Source: Pseudohongiella sp.
Lineage (GTDB): Bacteria; Pseudomonadota; Gammaproteobacteria; Pseudomonadales; Pseudohongiellaceae
Direction: 5' to 3'
Length of the DNA stretch: 45,639 bases
NCBI GenBank assembly: GCA_013204155.1
Contig: JABMOK010000181.1
Coordinates: 1-45,639 of the forward strand
Below are positions 1 through 9,279 of this stretch, piece after piece. Position 1 is the first letter of the stretch. Each line of letters begins with the position of its first letter. Under the pieces are notes generated by a model. It did not search any database. It was not told the DNA's origin and saw only the letters and a program-made list of their open reading frames with translations. The position numbers and the translations under genes are program-made.

Positions 1-100
1 AAAAAATGAAAGAAGTTGGAGAATAGGCGTAGTCAGGAGAACGTTGGTCTAGCTGCTTATTAGAAAATTTCTCTCTTTAGGGATTTTTCTCGATTCACCT

Positions 101-874
101 TTACAGAACCGATTTAACATTTTCCTGCAGATGAACTGGATTTATCGTTCCGACTATAACGCTACTTACTCCGTCTCGGGATAAGGAGAAGCGCAAATTA
201 TTTTCAGTTGAATTATTCAGACCATTGCAATCGTGGCCGCTATTCAGCGCCTTCTTAATCAACACTCCCTTATTAAGGCTTTGGGCGTAATCAATAATTT
301 CAGCATCCAGGGTGGTGGACGGGTTATAGGTAACCATCACCACATCCAACAATTCAACGGCTTTGATTCCGCCTTCTACAGATTTAGTCGACATGCCGAT
401 GGCTTTGATTAAGCCCTCATCCTTCATTCGATTAAGCGTCTCAATACAATCGCTCGATTCAATTATTTGCAAATCCTTGCCATTGGAATGAATCAAAACT
501 ATATCCAGGTAATCGGTTTTAATATCGCGCAGGCTGCGTTCGATACTGCGGCGAGTATGCCCGGCGGAGAAATCGTAGAAAGACTGGCCCCCCGCAAACT
601 CCTCGCCAACTTTGGTGCAGATTACCCAGTCCTGACGATCTTTCAGCAAGCGGCCCAGCTTTTGCTCGCTGCTACCATAGGCCGGAGCGGTGTCTAGTAA
701 GTTAATGCCGAGATCTTTAGCCTGATCCAGTAAGGCGGTAATTTGCTTGTCTTCCGGCAGGGGAAAGGTGCCAGGATATTTGACTTCCTGATTGCGACCG
801 AACTTCACGGTACCCAAACCAAGGCAGGAGACTTCGATGCCGGTTTGACCCAAAATTCTTTTTGCTAACGGCAT
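101..874 (-). CDS. Aldo/keto reductase
   Basis: NAD(P)H-dependent carbonyl reductase of the AKR superfamily, probably cytosolic; substrate unknown. The (beta/alpha)8 start is clear: an N-terminal RILGQTGIEVSCLGLGT strand, then LDTAPAYGSSE carrying the catalytic Asp and Tyr, the catalytic Lys in ICTKVG and the His in VLIHSNG, so the D-Y-K-H tetrad is complete. The C-terminal VIVGTINPVHLQENV is the usual cofactor-binding end. At 257 residues it is shorter than the usual 280-330. Its start lies only 6 bases after the stop of the upstream FAD oxidoreductase, so the two form one transcription unit. The same pair sits by waaA in Pseudomonas (from memory). The family call is firm, the physiological role unknown. 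Confidence 0.9.
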   Translation of the reverse strand: MPLAKRILGQTGIEVSCLGLGTVKFGRNQEVKYPGTFPLPEDKQITALLDQAKDLGINLLDTAPAYGSSEQKLGRLLKDRQDWVICTKVGEEFAGGQSFYDFSAGHTRRSIERSLRDIKTDYLDIVLIHSNGKDLQIIESSDCIETLNRMKDEGLIKAIGMSTKSVEGGIKAVELLDVVMVTYNPSTTLDAEIIDYAQSLNKGVLIKKALNSGHDCNGLNNSTENNLRFSLSRDGVSSVIVGTINPVHLQENVKSVL

Positions 875-880
875 TAACTA

Positions 881-2080
881 CTATTCCCAATAGGCGTCGG
901 CAAGTTCTGCGGACGGCAAAATATTGCTCATTTCTTCTGTATTACTTTGCGCGGATGGGCAGAGTGAGATTCGTGCAAAGTGTCCCATTACCTTATCGGC
1001 CAGAGAGGGGGTAAGGGTAAGCTTGGTTGGCCAGGCGACTAGAATATTATCTTCCTCGACAAAGTAAGCGTCTTCCGGGCGATAATTATTATTGATGTCG
1101 GCTTCTGCACGGTTAATTGTAAAGCAGTGCCATTCCCCCCCGCTGAAATCCAACCAGGGGAAAAGGTCTTGAATCAATGCCTTTGCCGTTTCGATCTGAT
1201 CATCGTCATTTCGATTTACCCCGGATTCGGCAAGTTCTCCCCCCAGATACCAGACCGCGAGTCCATCGGAATCCACATGAGAGGTGATCGTAAGTTTTGG
1301 CGTTAGGCTGAAGCTGTCTCCGATACAGTGCACAAATACCGGGGGCAGATCTTTTTTCTTCAGGTAAGTCATTTTTAATGGGCGTATTTGTGATTTAGCC
1401 GTTTGTAGATCGGCCTTCTCGATTAGCCCCTGATTGCCTTCCCCGGCGCTGAAAATAAATCTTTGTGTGTTGATCTGTATTTCCTGACCTTGACTGGTAA
1501 TAGTGACCGAATCAATCTTGCCTGCGCTATCACGGTTGAATAGATAGTCGTCGGCGCCAATTTGAAACAGCTGCCCCCGCTGTTTATTTGCTAACACTTC
1601 TAATAAGGACGCCGTATCGACAACAAAATCAGGGAGTTCGTAGAGGCTGCCAGATACAGTAGAGGCCTTAAAAAAGCCAGGGTATTTTTCTGCCGCAACG
1701 GCTTCGACTCGGCCCTGTAGGCTCTTACTGCCGAGAAAGGTTTTTAACTTTGAGCGCAGGCCAGAATCGGACCACATATAGTAGGACTCGCTTAGCACTC
1801 TACAGGCTCTCAGATCGACATCGCCACTGCCGTTTAAGCAGCGACGCCAATAGGCCGGCATGTCCGCAATAACATTGGCCGCCCCTGTGAGTGTGCCGCC
1901 TAACGCATACTTAAGACCGCCGTGTATGATTCCCTGGGAAGCAAGGGTTTGTCCGCCACCCAGGGCATTTGTTTCCAACAGGATGGCCTGATAGCCTTCA
2001 TCCCGTGCCCGGTTTAGCAACCACAGTCCGGCAATACCTCCGCCAAAAATGACAATGTCGGTTGAATAGCTTGTTGTCAT
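881..2080 (-). CDS. FAD-dependent oxidoreductase (DAO family)
   Basis: Flavoprotein of the D-amino-acid/glycerol-3-phosphate oxidase type. The N-terminus has the Rossmann dinucleotide fold: IVIFGGGIAGLWLLNRARDEG (GxGxxG at about residues 13-18) and an acidic strand end at ILLET. It continues with LGGGQTLASQGIIHGGLKY, the substrate-side loop typical of DAO proteins. It has 399 residues with no signal peptide or membrane segment, so it is probably cytosolic or peripheral. The start at 2080 is an ATG close upstream of the first conserved strand. It is the first gene of a two-gene unit with the aldo/keto reductase and is divergent from waaA. The substrate cannot be read from the sequence. Confidence 0.88.
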   Translation of the reverse strand: MTTSYSTDIVIFGGGIAGLWLLNRARDEGYQAILLETNALGGGQTLASQGIIHGGLKYALGGTLTGAANVIADMPAYWRRCLNGSGDVDLRACRVLSESYYMWSDSGLRSKLKTFLGSKSLQGRVEAVAAEKYPGFFKASTVSGSLYELPDFVVDTASLLEVLANKQRGQLFQIGADDYLFNRDSAGKIDSVTITSQGQEIQINTQRFIFSAGEGNQGLIEKADLQTAKSQIRPLKMTYLKKKDLPPVFVHCIGDSFSLTPKLTITSHVDSDGLAVWYLGGELAESGVNRNDDDQIETAKALIQDLFPWLDFSGGEWHCFTINRAEADINNNYRPEDAYFVEEDNILVAWPTKLTLTPSLADKVMGHFARISLCPSAQSNTEEMSNILPSAELADAYWE

Positions 2081-2286
2081 TAGTTACCTTAAGGTTTTGC
2101 GAGAAGCTCTAAAATCGGCTATAAGAGCCCTTCCCTTCGCCCTACTCGTTTTTAGTTACAAGGGTTTATGAAGTACGCAACGCATCCAGTCAGTTCGACT
2201 CGTAGCAGCGTGCATACGGAAAGTATATCGACATCAGGCAGTATTTCCCAATGACAGAAGAAAATCGAAGGTAGGCTGGCGCAACT

Positions 2287-3573
2287 ATGTATCGCATTGT
2301 ATACAGCCTGATTTTCTATCTTGCCTTGCCCGTTATTCTGCTTCGTCTGTTAATCAGGTCTCTCAAGGCTCCCGATTATCGACGTCGCCTGACAGAGCGC
2401 CTGGCACTTAATAAACTGCCTGCGAATTTCGACAAGTCGAAACAAACCCTGTGGATTCACTCGGTTTCGGTGGGAGAGGCCGTAGCGGCGGCGCCGCTAG
2501 TTCGTCAGCTACAGGAAAAATACCCCGAGACACAGTTGTTTATAAGCACCATGACCCCGACAGGCTCGGATCGGGTCAGAAAATTATTCGGCGACAGGAT
2601 TTTCCATAGCTATATACCCTACGACCTGCCCGGAGCGACCACTCGAATTATTAGGCAGCTACAGCCCGCTGTACTCATACTGATGGAAACCGAGCTTTGG
2701 CCAAATTTGCTGCATTACTGTCATAAGCGGGGAGTAAAAATTCTGTTAGCGAATGGGCGTATGTCGGAGAAGTCGGCGAGTGCCTATGCGCGTTTCTCCG
2801 GCGCCACTAGCAATATGTTAGGCAATATCGACTGCATAGCCGCCCAGGCAGAAGCAGATGCCAGCCGGTTCAAAGCCCTGGGCATGGATGAAGCAAAAGT
2901 TCATGTCAGCGGCAGCTTGAAATTCGATATTGACTTGCCGGCAACGGAACGCGCATCAGATTCTCTATTCATCTCAATACAGGACTCCGGCAGAAGCGTA
3001 CTCATCGCGGCAAGCACGCGTGATGGGGAAGAAGAAAAAGTACTCGCCGCCTTTGCGCAGTGCCTGCAATTTCATCCAGATCTGATTCTACTTTTGGTGC
3101 CGCGACATCCAGAACGTTTCGACAAGGTCGCGCGTCTTTGTGTAGAAACAGGATACACAATAGCTCGGCGCAGCAGAGAGCAGTCGTTTGAAGCCGACAT
3201 GCAAATCCTGTTGGGCGATTCCATGGGAGAAATGCTGGACTACTACAGCCTGGCCGACATCGCCTTTGTTGGTGGCAGTCTTGTGGATACCGGTTGTCAA
3301 AATGTACTGGAGCCGGCGGCGATGGGAATTCCTGTGATCACCGGTCCATCACAGTTTAACTTCGCCACAATCTGCGCACAGCTAGAGTCCGCAGGCGCGT
3401 TGAAAACCGTTGGTGACGAAACAGAGCTGGCGAGTTATTTAATTGCGCTCTTGACCGATGAGGCGCGGCAGCAAAAGATGGGAGAGCAGGGCCGGCAGCT
3501 GGTAGCGGCGAATCAGCACGCATTGCCGTGCTTGCTGAAATTACTGGAGCCTTTGATCGCCGAGCGCCGATAG
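2287..3573 (+). CDS. waaA: 3-deoxy-D-manno-octulosonic acid (Kdo) transferase
   Basis: Transfers Kdo from CMP-Kdo to lipid IVA, the first inner-core step of lipopolysaccharide synthesis, at the cytoplasmic face of the inner membrane. The protein has 428 residues, normal for WaaA. It has an N-terminal hydrophobic anchor (about residues 4-22), then IHSVSVGEAVAAAPLV with the conserved catalytic Glu region, and TELWPNLL. The C-terminal GT-B half carries FVGGSLVDTGCQNVLEPAAMG, the CMP-Kdo-binding signature. It is preceded by a purine-rich site (GAAGGTAGG) shortly before the ATG at 2287. It stands alone on this strand, divergent from the oxidoreductase pair and convergent with pepQ. Confidence 0.96.
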   Translation: MYRIVYSLIFYLALPVILLRLLIRSLKAPDYRRRLTERLALNKLPANFDKSKQTLWIHSVSVGEAVAAAPLVRQLQEKYPETQLFISTMTPTGSDRVRKLFGDRIFHSYIPYDLPGATTRIIRQLQPAVLILMETELWPNLLHYCHKRGVKILLANGRMSEKSASAYARFSGATSNMLGNIDCIAAQAEADASRFKALGMDEAKVHVSGSLKFDIDLPATERASDSLFISIQDSGRSVLIAASTRDGEEEKVLAAFAQCLQFHPDLILLLVPRHPERFDKVARLCVETGYTIARRSREQSFEADMQILLGDSMGEMLDYYSLADIAFVGGSLVDTGCQNVLEPAAMGIPVITGPSQFNFATICAQLESAGALKTVGDETELASYLIALLTDEARQQKMGEQGRQLVAANQHALPCLLKLLEPLIAERR

Positions 3574-3592
3574 AGAGATTGCGCTTCTCTGT

Positions 3593-5014
3593 CTATTCAA
3601 ATTGGCGTGTGAGATTTTCCACGCCCTCGCGGGTGACACGCACATTGTCCTCTATGCGGATGCCGCCGCAGGCATAAAGTTCATCCACTAACTTCCAATT
3701 AATCGTCTTGCCCCGAGACGAGTTCCGCTGCGGCTCCAGTAGTAGCGGAATAAAATACAGGCCAGGTTCAACCGTGAATACCATGTTTTCCGTCATGATG
3801 CGGGTGTTGCGCAGCGCAGGCGAATGGGCAGGTGGTGCTGAAATACTGCCGGCAAAATCGATTTGGTGGCCGCCAACATCGTGCACCTGAATGCCAAGTA
3901 AATGGCCGACGCCGTGGGGCATAAAAAGCTGGGGAATGTTTTGCGCCATTAGTGCCTCTACTGAATTTGAAGCCATGCAGATACCGTGTTCAATCAGCGC
4001 CGCGCCGATGCTGCGCAATGCGCTCTCATGCAGTTCCTGATAGGCAAGCTGCGGCTTAATCTGACTGACTAAAGCCTGCTGCAGATTTTCCATGGCGCCT
4101 AACAAAGCCCGAAATACCGGGTGCACATCGTCGCTAACAGAGGTGCGGGTGATGTCAGAGCCGTAGCCGTTTACTCGACAGCCGGCATCGATAAGCAATA
4201 CCTGGCCGGCGGGGGAAGCCTCGCGACGTTTATATTGATAGTGCAGGATTGCAGATTTCTCATTCAGCGCAACTATGTTGGTATACGGACTTTCTCCTTC
4301 GAGAATCGCGCAGGCATTCAAATAGGCGCTATGAATCTGGTATTCATTGCCACCGTTTAGAAAGCAAAGTCTGGCGGCCGCATGTCCCTGCAGGGCAGTC
4401 TTGTTGGCGGCACGGAGTTGATCCAGTGCATAGTCGGTTTTTGTGGCCCGACAGAAATCCAGATAAGCGATCAGTGCTCGTGGATTTACCAGAGCCTGAT
4501 CGATTCCGAGTGAGCTGGCCAGATCGGCTCGTTCCCCAAGAAAGGCAAGAGCTGAAGATTTTAGCTGGGCGCCCAATTCATTCACCGAAGTTAATCTGAC
4601 CACGGTAAATTGCTCCGACAAATGATCCGCCATCTCGATCGTCTGATCATACCAAAAGTCATCAGGCACAATTTGAAAATAGGTGGGTTTTTCCCCTGCA
4701 CGAAAATAGACAAATTGCTCTGGCCGGTTCACCGGTAGCCAGTGCAGAAAATGGCCATAAGCCTGAAACGGAATGCCGCGGTCGTCGGCAAAATAGTGTT
4801 GTTCGCTGCCGCTGTGAAGAAGTACGGCTTCGACAGGGATGCTCGCTGCCCCAGACGCCTGCTTTCCTTCGACGCCAGCATTAAAGCAATTGATTGCGGC
4901 ACTGTAGTCGCGGCTGAGTTTGGCGATATGCTCGCCGTAGTTGTTAATGCTTGAGGTGTTAATGCTTGAGGTGTTAATGGTTGAGTTGTTAATAGTCGAG
5001 ATGCTAGTAGTCAC
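3593..5014 (-). CDS. pepQ: Xaa-Pro dipeptidase
   Basis: Cytosolic M24B metallopeptidase that splits dipeptides with C-terminal proline. The pita-bread fold ligands are all visible: LLIDAGCR and YGSDITRT (two Asp), HGVGHLLGIQVHD (His), TVEPGLYF (Glu) and RIEDNVRV (Glu). The N-terminal domain is the PepQ type (NNYGEHIAKLSRDY). It has 473 residues against about 440 in E. coli. The extra length is a Ser/Thr/Ile/Asn-rich tail of about 24 residues made by a 15-bp tandem repeat. The only usable start is GTG at 5014, because upstream codons run to a stop without ATG. It is convergent with waaA with a 19-base gap. Confidence 0.93.
   Translation of the reverse strand: MTTSISTINNSTINTSSINTSSINNYGEHIAKLSRDYSAAINCFNAGVEGKQASGAASIPVEAVLLHSGSEQHYFADDRGIPFQAYGHFLHWLPVNRPEQFVYFRAGEKPTYFQIVPDDFWYDQTIEMADHLSEQFTVVRLTSVNELGAQLKSSALAFLGERADLASSLGIDQALVNPRALIAYLDFCRATKTDYALDQLRAANKTALQGHAAARLCFLNGGNEYQIHSAYLNACAILEGESPYTNIVALNEKSAILHYQYKRREASPAGQVLLIDAGCRVNGYGSDITRTSVSDDVHPVFRALLGAMENLQQALVSQIKPQLAYQELHESALRSIGAALIEHGICMASNSVEALMAQNIPQLFMPHGVGHLLGIQVHDVGGHQIDFAGSISAPPAHSPALRNTRIMTENMVFTVEPGLYFIPLLLEPQRNSSRGKTINWKLVDELYACGGIRIEDNVRVTREGVENLTRQFE
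4943..5002 (-). repeat. 15-bp tandem repeat inside the pepQ start region
   Basis: Four consecutive 15-base units (4943, 4958, 4973, 4988). The first two are identical (GTTAATGCTTGAGGT on the plus strand) and the other two have diverged. The unit is a multiple of three, so each copy adds five residues: on the minus strand ISTIN, NSTIN, TSSIN, TSSIN. It lies between the GTG start and the first conserved PepQ residues. Copy-number change would alter only the tail length. Seen directly. Confidence 0.9.
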
Positions 5015-5124
5015 GTCGCGGCCGCCCTGTACATTATCGCTGCTGTCTATATGTTGAGCTGGGAATTATACTGCGTATTCAGCACACAAACCCTGAATAA
5101 CGGCCCCTTCAGCGAGGAAAACAC

Positions 5125-5526
5125 ATGTTAACCGCAATGTTTATGTTAGTCATACTGACAATGGTAATTATGGTATTAACCGCCAGAGTGCGCATCGCAT
5201 CGGTGCGCGACGGCACTGTGCCCGCAACTTACTATAGTCTGATGCAAGGAGATGAGATTCCTGAATTCGTCGCCAAAACCACCCGTAATTTCAACAACCT
5301 GTTCGAAGTTCCAACTTTATTCTATGCCGGTGGCGCGGTCTATCTGGCGCTGGATCTCACTACCCAATTACCCGTCACCTGCGCCTGGGTATTTGTCGCG
5401 GCGCGCGTGCTGCACAGCATCATTCATTTAGGCTATAACAATGTCATGCATCGGCTTATAGTGTTCGGCATAGGCAATTTCTCAGTCCTGCTGATGTGGC
5501 TGGCCATAGTCAATGGGGCAAACTGA
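5125..5526 (+). CDS. MAPEG family membrane protein
   Basis: Small integral membrane protein of the MAPEG family (membrane-associated proteins in eicosanoid and glutathione metabolism). Bacterial members are mostly of unknown function, some with glutathione transferase activity. It has 133 residues and about four hydrophobic helices: residues 1-20, 65-80, 85-100 and 113-130. The family hallmark RNFNNLFEVPTLFYA is followed by AARVLHSIIHLGYNN and MHRLIVFGIG. The start ATG at 5125 is preceded by GAGGAAAACAC. It is the first of three small plus-strand genes; no function can be assigned from these neighbours. Confidence 0.9.
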   Translation: MLTAMFMLVILTMVIMVLTARVRIASVRDGTVPATYYSLMQGDEIPEFVAKTTRNFNNLFEVPTLFYAGGAVYLALDLTTQLPVTCAWVFVAARVLHSIIHLGYNNVMHRLIVFGIGNFSVLLMWLAIVNGAN

Positions 5527-5574
5527 GACGGCTTGCCCTGATAACGCCGCTTCGGTTAGCGTGTGTGACTGGCA

Positions 5575-5598
5575 AGACAAATAGAAAGACAAATAGAA
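5575..5598 (+). repeat. 12-bp tandem duplication upstream of the DUF1330 gene
   Basis: Two exact copies of AGACAAATAGAA followed by a diverged third (AGGCAAGAAAGG) that runs into the ribosome-binding site of the next gene. Looks like replication slippage. Seen directly. Confidence 0.8.
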
Positions 5599-5617
5599 AG
5601 GCAAGAAAGGAGGCAGT

Positions 5618-5932
5618 ATGTCTGACGTAGCCGTGTACATGATTGCAAACCTGGTGGTTGAAGACGCCGACGAATACAGGAAATACGAGCAAGGATTCTT
5701 TCCAATACTAAAACGCTTCGGTGGTGAATTCATCACCTTCGATGACAATCACGAAACGCTCGAAGGCAGCACACCAACCGAGGGCCGCGTCATCATCTTC
5801 AAGTTTCCCTCGGAGCAAGTCGCAAAACAGTGGTATAAGGATGAGGAGTATCAGGCCCTATCCGAATTCCGCCGAAAAGGCACTACACTTGTAAGCCTGA
5901 CCATGGTTCATGCCCTGCCTCCGCGGGCTTAG
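5618..5932 (+). CDS. DUF1330 domain protein
   Basis: A 104-residue cytosolic protein of the DUF1330 family, dimeric alpha/beta ferredoxin-like fold, function unknown. Visible family features are [20 protein letters not shown] at the N-terminus, [17 protein letters not shown] in the middle and [22 protein letters not shown] near the C-terminus. The start is well supported: an excellent Shine-Dalgarno (AAAGGAGG) lies 5 bases before the ATG at 5618. It sits 92 bases after the MAPEG gene, in the same direction. Confidence 0.9.
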   Translation: MSDVAVYMIANLVVEDADEYRKYEQGFFPILKRFGGEFITFDDNHETLEGSTPTEGRVIIFKFPSEQVAKQWYKDEEYQALSEFRRKGTTLVSLTMVHALPPRA

Positions 5933-6024
5933 TCGTAAGCAGCAGACTCATCCCCTGCATTTATCTTGTTAACAGGCAAGAACAAGTGAGTGCATGGATT
6001 ACTACAGCGTTTAGGGAGTGGAAA

Positions 6025-6345
6025 ATGATTAGAACTACAACACCAACATTACAGGGCAGAGAGATAAGCGATTATCTGGGCGTCGTGGTAGGCGAGGCAA
6101 TTCTCGGCGCCAATATTTTCAAAGACATCTTCGGCGCCATTCGAGATATCGTCGGCGGTCGTGCCGGTGCCTATGAAGAAGAAATGGGTCGCGCCAGAGA
6201 TATCGCTTTTCAGGAACTGGAGGAAGAAGCCAGGGCATTGGGCGCCAACGCCATCGTCGGCATCGATCTGGACTATGAAGTAATCGGCGCGAAAGGTGCC
6301 ATGATGATGGTGAGCGTTAGCGGGACTGCGGTCCGGATAAAGTAG
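6025..6345 (+). CDS. UPF0145 (YbjQ-like) protein
   Basis: A 106-residue soluble protein of the YbjQ/UPF0145 family, also called the putative heavy-metal-binding domain; its biochemical role is unsettled. Family features are [19 protein letters not shown], the [20 protein letters not shown] stretch and [16 protein letters not shown]. An in-frame GTG exists at 5986, but the ATG at 6025 has a good Shine-Dalgarno (GGGAGTGG) and begins where the family normally begins, so it is chosen. It is followed by a strong hairpin that may end the transcript. Confidence 0.92.
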   Translation: MIRTTTPTLQGREISDYLGVVVGEAILGANIFKDIFGAIRDIVGGRAGAYEEEMGRARDIAFQELEEEARALGANAIVGIDLDYEVIGAKGAMMMVSVSGTAVRIK

Positions 6346-6365
6346 ATCGGTTATTGCCACGAATA

Positions 6366-6392
6366 GAGCAACTGGCTTCGAACCAGTTGCTC
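6366..6392 (+). terminator. Perfect 10-bp hairpin, possible terminator
   Basis: GAGCAACTGG and CCAGTTGCTC form a perfect stem around a 7-base loop, 20 bases after the UPF0145 stop. The following T-tract is weak (CTTCTTTTG), so it may be an imperfect terminator or a repeat element. Its right half recurs at 7544-7561. Confidence 0.5.
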
Positions 6393-6690
6393 GCAAGGCC
6401 TTCTTTTGATACTTAAGGTTGTCTTATAAATTAATGGCGATGCGCTTCTTCATTTTTAGTTCTCCGTACAGGCATGACATATGCGGGGGAACTTTAAATT
6501 TGGGTTGCTGTATTGATCAAAATCCCGTCAGTACGTTTAATTCCTGACAGACTCAGAGCAAACCTGAAAACTCAAGCGGTCGGCCAAAAAGTTTGAGCCC
6601 TGAAAGTTTTTACTCTACCGCTTTAGAAATGAAGATAGGAGAGCAAGCCCTATTCATTAGCCCATATCAGTTTTCTAGTTCGCATTATTT
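6393..6690. other. Non-coding gap
   Basis: Between the hairpin and the outer-membrane protein gene I see no convincing gene, promoter or repeat. It is AT-rich and open frames are short. Confidence 0.6.
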
Positions 6691-7209
6691 TTAAAAGCGA
6701 TAGTTGATTCCTAGTGAGCTCCAATTGAAATGTTGGGACTCGTTATACTCCAATTTGACTTCAATCCTGTCAGTAATATTGTAGGAAAGACCTGCACCAA
6801 ACATTAATTCGCTTTCATCGGAAGAGTAATTTATTGGACCGGCAATAGAACCTAACTGGCCCTCTGTTTCCAACCAAAGATACCCAATTTTCCCTATTAG
6901 GTGAATCCTGCCCATAGGATAAATTCCTAAAGCGGTCACGGCAAAACCATCGGTGTCAGCTGAACCTCCGGCATCTTGAAACTCAGGTAAATTGATAGAA
7001 CCTAAATCCAAATAATTTGCTTCAACAGAAAAGTGCTCATCAAGAGAGTAGCCTAATCTTGCTTCAAATCCCGAGTCATTATCAGTTTCTCTCAACAATT
7101 CTGTTTCAGCATTTAGATAAGACGCCCCAATATAAAAACCGGAAGATTGCGCATTTGCAAGCGTAGTTGTAAGTAAACCTAGCAAACCCAAGACAATACA
7201 TTTGTTCAT
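6691..7209 (-). CDS. Small outer-membrane beta-barrel protein (OmpX/OmpA-like)
   Basis: A 172-residue porin-family protein. It has a signal peptide (MNKCIVLGLLGLLTTTLANA, cleavage after ANA) followed by alternating amphipathic strands: GFYIGASYL, FEARLGYSL, FSVEANYLDLG, IHLIGKIGYLW, LMFGAGLSY and RIEVKLEYN. It ends in a C-terminal Phe (GINYRF), the signal for outer-membrane assembly. The size fits an eight-stranded barrel without a peptidoglycan domain. The function is unknown. It is single, with non-coding gaps on both sides, and is bracketed by two copies of an 18-base sequence. The gene and flanks look more AT-rich than the neighbours by eye. Confidence 0.88.
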   Translation of the reverse strand: MNKCIVLGLLGLLTTTLANAQSSGFYIGASYLNAETELLRETDNDSGFEARLGYSLDEHFSVEANYLDLGSINLPEFQDAGGSADTDGFAVTALGIYPMGRIHLIGKIGYLWLETEGQLGSIAGPINYSSDESELMFGAGLSYNITDRIEVKLEYNESQHFNWSSLGINYRF

Positions 7210-7578
7210 TTCATTTCCCTGAATTTTTAGTTAAAAATGGCATGCGACACTGGAAATTGATATTTTGTAAACATAATCAAAACAAGCTGAACACTACTTT
7301 AACACGCCAAGCGGATTAAGGGATTGGATTTCGGCTTGATAACAGTTGGGGCAACAGGGGGCGTATTTTTTCTCTTCAAGCGTTTGCTTTCGGATTGTAA
7401 GCAGACACCCAAAAGCGCCCCAAACTACAACCTTCTATCCAATCAAACAAAGGACGTACAGCGCGCTACCATGCGCCCCAATGGGACGGCGGCTATGACT
7501 ACGTGGTTGAAAAGAAAGGTTTGCCAGAAAAAAGACGAACAGACTTCGAACCAGTTACTCGGCAAAGCGCATTAAGGT
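7210..7578. other. Gap with possible gene debris
   Basis: No convincing gene. A plus-strand frame open from 7401 reads YHAPQWDGGYDYVVEKKGLP before running through the repeat into the end of the next gene. It has a protein-like feel but no start and no recognised family, so it may be debris. The promoter of the outer-membrane protein gene must lie at its left end. Confidence 0.4.
7544..7561 (+). repeat. Second copy of the CTTCGAACCAGTT repeat
   Basis: CTTCGAACCAGTTACTCG matches 6376-6393 in 17 of 18 bases. In both places CAA follows within a few bases and TTAAGGT lies about 20 bases further on (6413 and 7572). The copies are direct repeats 1.17 kb apart around the outer-membrane protein gene. 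Here the left half of the hairpin is missing. Confidence 0.75.
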
Positions 7579-8979
7579 CTAAGCATTTTCCCCACTAAGC
7601 TGTATTTTCCAGCCAAGCTTTTTCTCGATCGAGGTAATCATCATGCCTGCGATATCTTTTCCTGTCACAGTCTCGATCCCTTCGAGGCCAGGCGATGAAT
7701 TCACTTCTAACAGTAAAGGGCCATTTTTGGATCTGATAATATCTACACCAGCCACTCTCAGGCCGAGTGTCTTGGCGGCTTTAATTGCCAGGGCTTTCTC
7801 GGTAGGTGTGATTTTTACCATAGAAGCCGTTCCGCCTTGATGCAAGTTAGCCCTGAATTCTCCGGGCGCGGCTTCTCGTTGAATTGACGCCACCACTTTT
7901 CCGTCGATTACAAAACATCTCAGGTCTTTACCCTCAGCCTCTTTAATAAATTCCTGTACTAGTAAATTTGCCCTCAGCGCCTTAAATGCATTAATAACAC
8001 TCTCGGCGGCCTTTTTTGTTTCTGCCAATACAACGCCGCGACCCTGCGTGCCCTCGAGCAACTTAACAATCAGTGGTGCACCGCCAACCATTTCAATCAG
8101 ATCATTGGTATCCATGGGTGAGTTGGCAAATCCGGTGGTGGGAATGCTAACGCCATGCTTCAGTAGTAATTGTAAAGAAAACAATTTGTCTCGCGATTGA
8201 GTCACGGCGCTTGAGGAATTAATGGTAAACACATTCATGCCCTCAAATTGTCGAGCCAGGGCGCATCCATAAAATGTGAGACTGGGCCGAATGCGGGTGA
8301 TAACGGCATCGAGGTCATCGAGAATTTTTCCGCCACGATAGTGCGCTTCCGGCTCGAGTGCATCTATCTTCATATAACATTGTTTGATATTGAGGAAAAC
8401 CATTTCATGGCCGCGTTCCTCTCCCGCTTCCATAATTCGTTGATTGCTATATAGCTCCTGATTGCTGGCCAAAAGGCCAATTTTCAGGCCACTCTTCTTG
8501 TGCTCCTTTTTCCCATAATACTCGGAGAGCTGCTCGGCGCTTATGTCTCCCAAGCAAAAACTAAGTGACGGGTCAACCAACATCCGACCCTTCATAGCTT
8601 CTCGGCCCAGTAACATGCGGAAACCCATAGAGTCCCGATTAGCCAAAGTAAGCTCAATATCCCAGCTTAGATTGCCAGCCATAATGGTCGCACTAATTAC
8701 ATAGCGTGTTTCAGAAATACCACTGGAACTTTTTACTAATCTCTTGTCAATAATCGGGCGTTCACAGCGGACAATCATGCGCCGGCTGTTTTGCAGAGGA
8801 TGAACTTCAAAACTCACCCAGTTTTCCCCGTCCCGACGAAATTTGAGAATATTAAATGCATGTATCGAAGAGGTCTTGGCCCCGGAATCCACGCGGGCTT
8901 TGACGGCAGGAAGACCTAGTTCAGGAAACGCGCACCATTCCTCGCTGCCAACGACAACCTTGGTTCCACTTGTGGGCAT
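7579..8979 (-). CDS. rimK: RimK-type ATP-grasp ligase fused to a retropepsin-like protease domain
   Basis: A 466-residue two-domain protein. Residues 1 to about 140 are the RimB-like 'ATP-dependent zinc protease' domain (PF05618): [31 protein letters not shown] with the D-S/T-G-A aspartyl-protease signature, and MLLGREAM. From about residue 160 it is an ATP-grasp ligase of the RimK family, which adds glutamate to the C-terminus of ribosomal protein S6. Visible are [22 protein letters not shown] (ATP loop), [18 protein letters not shown] and [15 protein letters not shown] (metal ligands). The ATG at 8979 is chosen over an upstream in-frame start because it has AAGGA at proper spacing and begins at the domain. 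The fusion is known in other gammaproteobacteria. The substrate is not proven by sequence. Confidence 0.9.
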   Translation of the reverse strand: MPTSGTKVVVGSEEWCAFPELGLPAVKARVDSGAKTSSIHAFNILKFRRDGENWVSFEVHPLQNSRRMIVRCERPIIDKRLVKSSSGISETRYVISATIMAGNLSWDIELTLANRDSMGFRMLLGREAMKGRMLVDPSLSFCLGDISAEQLSEYYGKKEHKKSGLKIGLLASNQELYSNQRIMEAGEERGHEMVFLNIKQCYMKIDALEPEAHYRGGKILDDLDAVITRIRPSLTFYGCALARQFEGMNVFTINSSSAVTQSRDKLFSLQLLLKHGVSIPTTGFANSPMDTNDLIEMVGGAPLIVKLLEGTQGRGVVLAETKKAAESVINAFKALRANLLVQEFIKEAEGKDLRCFVIDGKVVASIQREAAPGEFRANLHQGGTASMVKITPTEKALAIKAAKTLGLRVAGVDIIRSKNGPLLLEVNSSPGLEGIETVTGKDIAGMMITSIEKKLGWKIQLSGENA

Positions 8980-9279
8980 AATATTCCTTAATGGGTAAAT
9001 AGCTGAGATCTGGTGAAATTTACGATTTGATGATACCGGAAAGTAATGCGAACAGGAGCTTTTGTCTAGAGGAAATTTGAATAATCCCCCCGGAGCACGC
9101 CTGGGTGATTTCAAAGCGGCGAAATTTCCGCGGCCGGGTAGCTTGAATAAAGCAGATACAGGATAGGTTATCCGTATATCTGGCGAGATACAAAAACCTG
9201 ACCTACACTAATTCAGAGGCATAGAATCCGGAAGTCTTGCTTCTAATTATTGCTTTTAGCTTAAGGATAGTGTCCGCCG
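8980..9279. other. Divergent promoter region
   Basis: A 300-base gap between the RimK fusion (minus) and the acyltransferase (plus). It must hold both promoters, but I cannot name convincing -35/-10 pairs. AAGGA at 9263-9267 lies 12 bases before the acyltransferase ATG. Confidence 0.5.

Noticed and set aside
7324..7575. Plus-strand frame of 83 codons from TTG
   Set aside because: No ribosome site, no family, unlike protein composition; runs into the repeat.
8980..9114. N-terminal extension of the RimK fusion (start 9114)
   Set aside because: The in-frame extension is not domain-like, and ATG 8979 has a good AAGGA site.
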